From Blautia sp. (GTDB lineage: Bacteria; Bacillota; Clostridia; Lachnospirales; Lachnospiraceae): DNA of 43,558 nucleotides. Position numbers and translations under genes: made by a program. Location of the stretch: assembly GCA_021443885.1 (NCBI GenBank), contig JABUSW010000062.1, positions 1 to 43,558 of the forward strand, written 5' to 3'. Below, piece by piece: positions 27,331 to 35,332 of this stretch (within the stretch, counting starts at the first letter, position 1; each line of letters opens with the position of its first letter). The notes beneath the pieces are model-generated. The model saw only the letters and a list, made by a program, of their open reading frames with translations. It was not told the DNA's origin and made no database searches.

Positions 27331-29529
27331 ATGAAAAAAAGTATCGTATCTTGGCTTCTTTGCGGAGTTCTTTGTGTAACACCGGTGATGCAGGTTACTG
27401 CCTCGGAGACTGATTTTTTTACTGCAGATGAGATTACTGCAGAGAATGCTGCGGCTTTGGAGACATCTGCGTATGGAGAAGTGGAAGATATCTATGCAGA
27501 GGAATCCGTGAATGATTCTGCGGAGGAAACACAGGAGGGTATTTACCAGCAGTTTACCGGGACGGAGGATGATTACGCGTCGACAGAGAATCCGGCAGAC
27601 ACGCAGGAAGATACCTTTACTGCGGTTGATCCGGATTACGAAGAAGTTCCCGAGGCGGCTACCGACATCGACGAATACGATACAGTGATGGAGTATGAAG
27701 ATATCGTTGAAGCAGAGATTTCCGCAGAAGAGGAAGTAGTTGCCGAATTTGTATCGGATGAGGAAAGTGTTCTTCTGGAAGCCGGCGAGAAAAAAGGGCT
27801 GGTGTGGGAGAATGGTGCATTTGCACACTATGACGATGCCGGCAAAAAGGTACCTCTGCAGGACGAAAAGCTTGGCTATTATCTGAAGGACAAGGGTTAT
27901 TATCGTATTACTTATAATGGAGAAACTTATAATTATAATCTGAACAGCGAAGGAGTACCGCAGATCGGTGCAGTCACTCTTTTGGGAAAACAGTATTATT
28001 TTGATGATAAAAAGAAGAATAATGGTACCACCGGTGCCATGTATCTGGACGGGTGGCTTGTAAAAGACGGTCTGTACCGCAAATACGATACCACTACCGG
28101 GGAACGTAAGCATACCGACACGCCTTGGGTAACAAAGCTTCCGGATAAAGGAGACACGAAATATCTTCTGGATAAAAACGGAAAGCTTATGAAAAAGAAA
28201 CTGGCTGAAGCAGATGATAAGAACAAGTACCTCAGTGACAAAAAAGGTGCCATTGTTGTAAATCAGGTTGAAAAATATGACGGTGTCTGGTATTCCTTTG
28301 ATTCCAAGGGGCGTATGCAGAAAAATGCAGTTGTAGAATACAAGAACAAACGGTACTATTTTGGAAGCAATGGAAAGCTGGCAAATTACAAAAATGGATG
28401 GTATCGCTGCAAGAGTAAAACGACCCGCTACTATTATTTTGGAAGTGCTGCGGGACAGATCGTTGAGAAAACCGGCTGGCAGCTGATTACCATTGACGGT
28501 AAAGCGAAGGGCTGGTTCTATTTCAGCAAAAGCGGGAATCATTATGTAGATAAATGGGCCGGCGGTCTGTATTTCCGCAAGGATGGCCGGCTTGCCTCCG
28601 GTGTGACAGAGGTCGCAGAAGGAAAATACTGCTTCTTCACGGTATCTACCGTGCAGGAACATAAGGGGCAGGTCATCAAAGGCAAGATGATCTATTACAA
28701 AGGCAAATATTATATTGCCAGCAAAGAGGGATACCTTAGCCACGACAAGTGGAAGACAAAAGGCGGAAATGATTATTATTGTCAGAGTGACTGCTCGGTT
28801 CTTACCAATGCATGGAAGCAGAAGGATGGAAAATGGGGTTATTGTGATGCTTCCGGAAAACTGTGTAAAGACTGGATCATTGTCAACAACAGCAAGAACC
28901 TGGTAAAATGCATTAATCCCAATCAGAAAGCTTCTTTCTACACCAGCTGCTCCGCAAAGGTAAATGGACAGCTGTTCTGGTTTGACAGTAATGGATATCG
29001 TATCAATAATGCGTACAATCAGGTAAAGGCGCTGAATAGCAAGTATGGACCTAAATATCTGGAATGTGACAGAATCAATGGGATCGTAACGGCTTATACA
29101 GATTCTTCCAAGACGATACCGATTCGTTCTTTCCGCTGCTCTGTAGGCCTTGAGAGCACGCCGACACCAACCGTTACCCGCAAATTGAAAAGATATAACA
29201 GATGGCAGGAGCTGATGGGGCCATCCTGGGGACAGTATGCCACCCATTTTGCAGGCATCAGCTTTGTCCATTCGGTTGCCGGTTCTGCACCGAATCCATA
29301 CGCTATGCCGGCCAGTGCATATGACAGACTCGGATATCCGGCATCCCATGGATGTATTCGTATGTGCGTTGCTGATGCGAAATGGATTTATGATCTATGT
29401 GACGGGTCTACTATGAAATGCTATGACGGAACCTATATTGCAGATGATGCAATGAAGGGGCCTCTTGGAAAACCGCCTCTTACACCAAGAACCGGTTCCA
29501 ATTATGACCCGACAGATCCCAGCATCTGA
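27331..29529 (+). CDS. Secreted L,D-transpeptidase (YkuD) with N-terminal acidic region and choline/glucan-binding-like aromatic repeats
   Basis: Signal peptide MKKSIVSWLLCGVLCVTPVMQVTA; repeats such as GVWYSFDSKGRMQKNAVVEYKNKRYYFGSNGKL; YkuD catalytic motif YPASHGCIRMCVADAKWIYDL. Confidence 0.93.
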   Translation: MKKSIVSWLLCGVLCVTPVMQVTASETDFFTADEITAENAAALETSAYGEVEDIYAEESVNDSAEETQEGIYQQFTGTEDDYASTENPADTQEDTFTAVDPDYEEVPEAATDIDEYDTVMEYEDIVEAEISAEEEVVAEFVSDEESVLLEAGEKKGLVWENGAFAHYDDAGKKVPLQDEKLGYYLKDKGYYRITYNGETYNYNLNSEGVPQIGAVTLLGKQYYFDDKKKNNGTTGAMYLDGWLVKDGLYRKYDTTTGERKHTDTPWVTKLPDKGDTKYLLDKNGKLMKKKLAEADDKNKYLSDKKGAIVVNQVEKYDGVWYSFDSKGRMQKNAVVEYKNKRYYFGSNGKLANYKNGWYRCKSKTTRYYYFGSAAGQIVEKTGWQLITIDGKAKGWFYFSKSGNHYVDKWAGGLYFRKDGRLASGVTEVAEGKYCFFTVSTVQEHKGQVIKGKMIYYKGKYYIASKEGYLSHDKWKTKGGNDYYCQSDCSVLTNAWKQKDGKWGYCDASGKLCKDWIIVNNSKNLVKCINPNQKASFYTSCSAKVNGQLFWFDSNGYRINNAYNQVKALNSKYGPKYLECDRINGIVTAYTDSSKTIPIRSFRCSVGLESTPTPTVTRKLKRYNRWQELMGPSWGQYATHFAGISFVHSVAGSAPNPYAMPASAYDRLGYPASHGCIRMCVADAKWIYDLCDGSTMKCYDGTYIADDAMKGPLGKPPLTPRTGSNYDPTDPSI

Positions 29530-29561
29530 TAGGAAGAATAGTCAAAAGACGAACAACAGAA

Positions 29562-29586
29562 CATCTCCCCGGATTCCGGGGAGATG
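29562..29586 (+). terminator. Rho-independent terminator
   Basis: CATCTCCCCGGATTCCGGGGAGATG followed by TTTGATTTT. Confidence 0.85.
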
Positions 29587-29651
29587 TTTGATTTTATCCG
29601 GATAATATTGTATAATGCAGGTTAAAGTGCTGAAAGGGATAAGGATAGAAT

Positions 29652-30005
29652 ATGAAGGCAACTTTAAAAGATTATATTCTCCTGCACATATCCATTTTGA
29701 TTTTTTCATTTACTTCTGTTTTTACAAAGCTTGCTTCGATTGAGTTTAATAAAAACGGAATACGAGGAATCGGCCTGTATCTGTTTTTGTTTCTGATGTT
29801 TCTGAACTGTGCGATCTATGCTGTCGCATGGCAGAAAACCATCCGGAAGTTTGAACTGAGTATTGCATATGCACAGAAGACGGTGTATCTGATCTGGTCG
29901 CAGCTTTGGGCTGTGCTTTTCTTTCATGAGGCATTGAGCGTAAAGAATATCATCGGCCTGGTCATTGTGTTTGTCGGAGTATTGGTGGTGCAGAAATATG
30001 AATAA
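29652..30005 (+). CDS. Half-size (4-TM) DMT/EamA-EmrE-like membrane protein, subunit 1
   Basis: 117 aa, four hydrophobic segments, AYAQKTVYLIWSQLWAVLFFHEALSVKNIIGLVIVFVGVLVV. Confidence 0.8.
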   Translation: MKATLKDYILLHISILIFSFTSVFTKLASIEFNKNGIRGIGLYLFLFLMFLNCAIYAVAWQKTIRKFELSIAYAQKTVYLIWSQLWAVLFFHEALSVKNIIGLVIVFVGVLVVQKYE

Positions 30006-30336
30006 ATATCTGATTTTATTGTTTGCTGGTACTTTTTTTTCTGCATTTTCACAGCTGCTGTTAAAACAAAGTGCCAACAAGACATATAAGAAAGCAATCT
30101 ATGAGTTCCTGAACTGGAGGGTGATTGTGGCCTATGGAATCTTTGCCGGTGTGCTGCTTCTGAATATGTTTGCTTTCACAAAGGTGGATATGAAGTATGG
30201 CGCAGTCATAGATACTTTCAGTTATGTATTTGTGATGGTACTGTCGTATTTTGTATTAAAAGAGAAGTTTACCAAAGGGAAACTGTTTGGAAATCTGTTG
30301 ATTATGACCGGTGTGTTTATTTATACGCTGGGTTAA
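29998..30336 (+). CDS. Half-size (4-TM) DMT/EmrE-ArnE/F-like membrane protein, subunit 2
   Basis: 112 aa from ATG at 29998 overlapping the previous stop; FSQLLLKQSANKTYKKAIYEFLNWRVIVAYGIF, VMVLSYFVLKEKFTKGKLFGNLLIMTGVFIYT. Confidence 0.8.
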   Translation: MNKYLILLFAGTFFSAFSQLLLKQSANKTYKKAIYEFLNWRVIVAYGIFAGVLLLNMFAFTKVDMKYGAVIDTFSYVFVMVLSYFVLKEKFTKGKLFGNLLIMTGVFIYTLG

Positions 30337-30353
30337 AGATAAGGAGAACTACT

Positions 30354-30920
30354 ATGGGAAAAATAACGGTTACACAATGTGGAGATATTGAAGGCTTAAG
30401 AGTGATTGAACCGGCTGTTTTTGGTGATTCCAGAGGCTATTTCATGGAAACCTACAATTACAATGATTTTAAAGAAGCCGGAATTGCTGTTGAATTCGTA
30501 CAGGATAATCAATCCAGCTCTTCTTACGGCGTGCTGCGGGGACTGCATTTTCAGATCAATTACCCACAGGACAAGCTGGTTCGTGTAGTGAGCGGGGAAG
30601 TATATGATGTGGCAGTGGACCTGCGGGAAGGTTCTGCGACCTTTGGAAAATGGTTCGGCGTGCTCCTGTCAGCCGAGAACAAGAAACAGTTTTTTATTCC
30701 CAAGGGATTTGCTCATGGTTTTGTCGTTCTTTCTGACACTGCAGAATTCTGCTATAAGTGTTCGGATTTCTATCATCCAAACGATGAAGGCGGTCTGCCT
30801 TTTAACGATCCGGATATTGGTGTAGAGTGGCCATTGCCGGAAGGAATGGAGATCATTCAGTCGGATAAGGATAAGAAGTGGGGAAGCTTCAGGGATTACT
30901 GTGAAAAACAGGGGAAGTAA
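30354..30920 (+). CDS. rfbC: dTDP-4-dehydrorhamnose 3,5-epimerase
   Basis: GDSRGYFMETYNYNDFKEAGI, FVQDNQSSSSYGVLRGLHFQ, QDKLVRVVSGEVYDVAVDLREGSATFGKW, PKGFAHGFVVLSDTAEFCYKCSDFY. Confidence 0.96.
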   Translation: MGKITVTQCGDIEGLRVIEPAVFGDSRGYFMETYNYNDFKEAGIAVEFVQDNQSSSSYGVLRGLHFQINYPQDKLVRVVSGEVYDVAVDLREGSATFGKWFGVLLSAENKKQFFIPKGFAHGFVVLSDTAEFCYKCSDFYHPNDEGGLPFNDPDIGVEWPLPEGMEIIQSDKDKKWGSFRDYCEKQGK

Positions 30921-30922
30921 GC

Positions 30923-31729
30923 GTGAATAAAAAGGAATGGCTGCTAAGTGAAGTGTACAAGAATCGAAGACTTGTACTTTCCCTTGCAAAAAATGATTTC
31001 AAAACAAAATATGCCGGTTCTTATTTTGGCACGATCTGGGCATTTGTTCAGCCAATTGTTACGATCTGTGTTTATTGGTTCGTGTTTGGTCTTGCACTAA
31101 GAGGAGGCTCTGACAGAGGTGTTCCCTTTGTCTTGTGGCTGGTGGCAGGTCTGGTTCCTTGGTTTTTCCTGCAGGAGGGACTGATGGGAGGGACGGCCTC
31201 GATGATTGAATACAATTATCTGGTTAAAAAGGTTGTGTTCAATATTCGCATTCTTCCGGTGGTGAAGCTTTTGTCTGCACTGATCGTACATGGATTCTTT
31301 ATTTTGATCATTGTTGTCTTGTATGCGGTCATGGGATATTTCCCGGATCTGTATTATCTGCAGATAATCTACTATAGCTTCTGTCTGTTTGTCCTGATTC
31401 TGGGACTGACCTATCTTACCAGCTCCGTTGTGGTTTTCTTTCGGGATCTGGGACAGATCATTACCATTGCTTTGCAGGTTGGAGTCTGGGTCACGCCTAT
31501 CATGTGGGATTTTGCAGATCTGGGGATTGCAGGATCCCTGCAGACGATTCTGCAGCTGAACCCTGTTTTCTATGTGGTGCAGGGATACCGGGATTCTTTG
31601 ATCAATCAGAAATGGTTCTGGGAGCATCCGGTTTATACACTCTATTTCTGGGCGCTCACCATTGGGATTTTTATTTTCGGAACCAGAATGTTTCGAAAGC
31701 TTCAAATGCATTTTGCAGATGTGTTATAA
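30923..31729 (+). CDS. Polysaccharide ABC transporter permease (Wzm/TagG-like), GTG start
   Basis: LVLSLAKNDFKTKYAGSYFGTIWAFVQPIVTICVYWFVF, LLWLVAGLVPWFFLQEGL-type motif, LNPVFYVVQGYRDSLI. Confidence 0.95.
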   Translation: MNKKEWLLSEVYKNRRLVLSLAKNDFKTKYAGSYFGTIWAFVQPIVTICVYWFVFGLALRGGSDRGVPFVLWLVAGLVPWFFLQEGLMGGTASMIEYNYLVKKVVFNIRILPVVKLLSALIVHGFFILIIVVLYAVMGYFPDLYYLQIIYYSFCLFVLILGLTYLTSSVVVFFRDLGQIITIALQVGVWVTPIMWDFADLGIAGSLQTILQLNPVFYVVQGYRDSLINQKWFWEHPVYTLYFWALTIGIFIFGTRMFRKLQMHFADVL

Positions 31730-31747
31730 AGGAAGAAAGGATTCCTT

Positions 31748-33007
31748 ATGAGTGATATTGCAATAAATGTGGATCATGTCACAAAAGTCTATAAATTATA
31801 CAACAAGCCCTCGGACCGTTTGAGAGAAACCATTGGTCTGAAGGTTCCGGTAAGGGAGCACTATGCACTGAAGGATGTAAGCTTTCAGGTGAAAAAAGGG
31901 GAGACCGTGGGAATCATTGGCACCAATGGTTCCGGAAAGTCTACGATTCTGAAGATTATTACCGGCGTTTTAAATCCAACTGCAGGCAGTCTGGTGGTGG
32001 ATGGAAGAATCTCTGCATTGCTGGAGTTGGGAGCCGGATTTAATATGGAATATACAGGTGTGGAAAATGTCTATCTCAATGGAACGATGATGGGGTTTTC
32101 CAAGGAGGAAATCGACGCAAAGCTGAATGATATTCTGGAATTTGCAGATATCGGCGATTTTGTTTATCAGCCTGTAAAGTCTTATTCCAGTGGAATGTTT
32201 GTACGCCTGGCCTTTGCGGTGGCTATTAACATTGATCCGGAGATCCTGATCGTAGACGAAGCCTTGTCGGTAGGTGATGTGTTTTTTCAGGCAAAATGCT
32301 ATCGTAAATTTGATGAGTTTAAGGAAATGGGAAGAACCATTCTCTTTGTCAGCCATGACCTTGGCAGTATAGCACGATACTGTGACCGCGTCATCCTTTT
32401 GAATAAAGGAGTGAAAATGGAAGAAGGAACGCCTAAGGAAATGGTGGATCTCTACAAGAAAGTGCTGGTTCATCAGGAAAACCAGAAGCCGGAAGGCGCC
32501 AAAGAACTGGAAGAGAAGCAGCAGGAAACACGGTGGAAGAAACCATTTGAGGTCAATCCAAATGCCATTGAATATGGTACGAAGGCGGCAGAGATACAGG
32601 ATTATGTCCTTCTGGATGAGAAGGGACTTCCCACGAATACCATTGAAAAATTCACAGAATTTACCATTAAAATGCGTGTAAAGTTTCATGAGGATGTGGA
32701 AGATCCTATTTATGCATTTACCATCAAGAATCTGCAAGGTACCGAGATTACCGGAACCAACACCATGTTTGAGAAAATGACGGTAACGCCTCAGAAAAAG
32801 GGAAACGTCCAGGAGGTTTCTTTTACACAGAATCTGAACCTGCAGGGGGGAGAGTATCTGCTGTCTCTGGGGTGTACCGGTTATCATGACGGCGATTTTG
32901 ATGTGTATCATCGCCTGTACGATGTGTGCAGTATCGTAGTGATCTCGGATAAAAACACGGTTGGTTTTTATGATATGCATTCGAAAATAGAGGTAAAAAA
33001 TGATTGA
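31748..33007 (+). CDS. Polysaccharide ABC transporter ATP-binding protein with C-terminal Wzt-type domain
   Basis: VGIIGTNGSGKSTILKIITGVLNPTAGSL Walker A, SYSSGMFVRLAFAVAINIDPEILIVDEALSVGDVFFQAKC; ~150-aa beta-rich C-terminal extension. Confidence 0.95.
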   Translation: MSDIAINVDHVTKVYKLYNKPSDRLRETIGLKVPVREHYALKDVSFQVKKGETVGIIGTNGSGKSTILKIITGVLNPTAGSLVVDGRISALLELGAGFNMEYTGVENVYLNGTMMGFSKEEIDAKLNDILEFADIGDFVYQPVKSYSSGMFVRLAFAVAINIDPEILIVDEALSVGDVFFQAKCYRKFDEFKEMGRTILFVSHDLGSIARYCDRVILLNKGVKMEEGTPKEMVDLYKKVLVHQENQKPEGAKELEEKQQETRWKKPFEVNPNAIEYGTKAAEIQDYVLLDEKGLPTNTIEKFTEFTIKMRVKFHEDVEDPIYAFTIKNLQGTEITGTNTMFEKMTVTPQKKGNVQEVSFTQNLNLQGGEYLLSLGCTGYHDGDFDVYHRLYDVCSIVVISDKNTVGFYDMHSKIEVKND

Positions 33008-35291
33008 GCATATAGGAAAAGTGGCTTTGGATTATACGTATTATCCAGGGGAAGATCTGTATAGTGACGGCGAGATTGAAGATACTCTGCTGGAAATCGT
33101 AACGAATTACCGGGATACGGAATTCAACCGGGTCATTGCAGAAAAGAAAGACTGGGCGGTATTGTATCATCTTTCTCATGTTCGTGGGAATATTGTAGAG
33201 TGGCTTCCCATCGGAAAAGAAGAGTCCGTCCTTGAGATCGGTTCCGGCTGCGGTGCGGTAACAGGAATCCTGAGTCAGAAGGCAGCATCTGTAGACTGTA
33301 TTGAGTTGTCCAGAAAACGAAGTATGATCAACGCATCCAGAAATCGGGACCGGGATAATATCACGATTCATCTGGGGAATTTTGAAGATGTGGAACAGCA
33401 TATGGATCAAAAATATGACTGGATCACTTTGATCGGTGTATTTGAGTACGGACAGGGATATATCCACAGCAGTACGCCGTATCCGGACTTTCTGCGAAAA
33501 GCGGCATCCCATCTGAAGCAGGGGGGCCGCCTGGTGATTGCCATTGAAAATCGATTGGGATTGAAGTATTTTGCCGGCTGTACCGAGGATCACACAGGTG
33601 TTTTGTTTGACGGGATCGAAGGGTATCGCAGCAATCCGGGGATTCGTACTTTTTCCCGGAAGGAACTGATGGATCTGGCCAAGGCTGCGGGATGCTCGGA
33701 GTGCAGGTTTTATTATCCATATCCGGATTACAAGCTTCCCTTGTCTGTTTATTCCGATGATTATCTGCCGGGTTACGGCGATTTGCGGACCAATCGCAAT
33801 AATCTGGACAGGAAGCGTTTGCTGCTGTTTGATGAGGCGGAGGCATTCGATGGTATCATTCGCAGCGGTCTGTTTCCGGAATTCTCCAATTCTTTTCTGG
33901 CAATTCTGCGATGGTCAACGGATACGGCAGAAGAATTGATGTCCCGCACAACACCGTTGTTTGTAAAGTACTCCAATGAACGGGCATCAGATTTTGCTAT
34001 TCGGACAGAGATTGTGGAAACAAGACAGAATCCGGGCCACGCAGGAAAACGGCAGGTACTCAAATCTGCCCTGCATCAGAACGGGCAGGCGCACATAGAG
34101 GACATCCGGGGGCATTACGAAACGCTTTCGGAGATCTACAAGGATTCGAAAATACAGATGAATGCATGTTCGGTGAAGGATGAGCAGGCGTTCTTGGAAT
34201 ATCTGTATGGAGATACGCTGGAGCATGTTCTGGATGAGTTGCTGCATCAGGATTGCATTGCAGAATTGGAAGCATTACTGGGGGAATATCTGTCAGAGGT
34301 AAAAAAAGGGTTTACGCTGGAAAGATTCGAGAAAACCCCGGAGTTTGTGCAGACTTTCGGAGATGTACAGCTGCCGGAAGTGATGTTGTGTGCTTCCACG
34401 GCAAATATCGATATGGTATTGAATAATGTTATGCTGTCGGAGGAAGAAGGAAAACCATGGACCTTGATCGATTATGAATGGACTTTTGATTTCCCGATTC
34501 CATACGATTTTGTGGTTTTTCGTATTTTTTATTATTATCTGAAAGGCAGCAGCTCCCGGAACCGGTTATTGTCCCGGAACTGGTTTGAGAAAGCCGGAAT
34601 TACCGAAGAACAGCAGCAGATTTTTGAAAAGATGGAACGTTATTTCCAGGATGTGTATCTTCTCACCGGGAAAACCGCACAGGAACGGCATAAACCAATC
34701 CGGGATATGTACGATGACATTTCCCCCGGAAGTATAGATATGATCGATCTCCGATATCAGGAAGCGAAAGAACGGGAAGCGCAGTATGTTCAGCTATACG
34801 AAGCATCGGATCTGAACTTTTCTGAGGAGAAATCCGTGAGATATATGCCGGAGAACAAGACATGTGTGGAACATACCTTTTTCCTGCATGCAGACACAAA
34901 AGCGGTACGGCTGGATCCCTGTTCGGCTTACTGTATCTTGCGGAATGTGAAGATTACATGGAATGGCGCCCCGGTGGGATTCCGGACGAATGGTATCCTT
35001 CGGAGGGATGGAAGCGTATTTTTTGCTACCGAGGATCCGCAAATGGTGATCGAAGGCGCAGGGGAATCGATCCAGAAGAAGGCAGCAGACAAGGAGACCT
35101 CGCTTACCGTGCGTTTTGAACGGAGAATGATCTCCGTGCAGGAGGCTCTGTCCGGACTGCAATCAGAATATACGCATTTGGCAGAGAGTCATCGCAAAGC
35201 AAGAGCAGATTTGTCGTACAAAGACCAGGTGATTCGGGAAATGGAGAACACGAAGGTCTGGAAGGCTTACCGAAAGATTAAGAAGTGTTAG
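33000..35291 (+). CDS. Bifunctional SAM methyltransferase / kinase-like protein with C-terminal coiled coil (WbdD-like architecture)
   Basis: Methyltransferase motif VLEIGSGCGAVTGILSQKA; kinase-like RQVLKSALHQNGQAHIEDIRGHYETL and NIDMVLNNVMLSEEEGKPWTLIDYEWTFDFPIPYDFVVFR; C-terminus LQSEYTHLAESHRKARADLSYKDQVIREMENTKVWKAYRKIKK. Confidence 0.8.
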   Translation: MIEHIGKVALDYTYYPGEDLYSDGEIEDTLLEIVTNYRDTEFNRVIAEKKDWAVLYHLSHVRGNIVEWLPIGKEESVLEIGSGCGAVTGILSQKAASVDCIELSRKRSMINASRNRDRDNITIHLGNFEDVEQHMDQKYDWITLIGVFEYGQGYIHSSTPYPDFLRKAASHLKQGGRLVIAIENRLGLKYFAGCTEDHTGVLFDGIEGYRSNPGIRTFSRKELMDLAKAAGCSECRFYYPYPDYKLPLSVYSDDYLPGYGDLRTNRNNLDRKRLLLFDEAEAFDGIIRSGLFPEFSNSFLAILRWSTDTAEELMSRTTPLFVKYSNERASDFAIRTEIVETRQNPGHAGKRQVLKSALHQNGQAHIEDIRGHYETLSEIYKDSKIQMNACSVKDEQAFLEYLYGDTLEHVLDELLHQDCIAELEALLGEYLSEVKKGFTLERFEKTPEFVQTFGDVQLPEVMLCASTANIDMVLNNVMLSEEEGKPWTLIDYEWTFDFPIPYDFVVFRIFYYYLKGSSSRNRLLSRNWFEKAGITEEQQQIFEKMERYFQDVYLLTGKTAQERHKPIRDMYDDISPGSIDMIDLRYQEAKEREAQYVQLYEASDLNFSEEKSVRYMPENKTCVEHTFFLHADTKAVRLDPCSAYCILRNVKITWNGAPVGFRTNGILRRDGSVFFATEDPQMVIEGAGESIQKKAADKETSLTVRFERRMISVQEALSGLQSEYTHLAESHRKARADLSYKDQVIREMENTKVWKAYRKIKKC

Positions 35292-35332
35292 AAAGAACAG
35301 TGTTAGAAGAAAAGTGATCGAGGAAAAGATAC

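Noticed and set aside
27157-29349. 730-aa minus-strand ORF antisense to the HPr/L,D-transpeptidase genes
   Set aside because: Overlaps a convincing secreted YkuD protein on the plus strand; translated product is low-complexity Ile/Phe-rich with no recognisable domain; explained by codon bias of the repeat region.
31970-32980. 336-aa minus-strand ORF antisense to the Wzt-like gene
   Set aside because: Entirely within a clear ABC ATPase gene; no motifs or RBS support.
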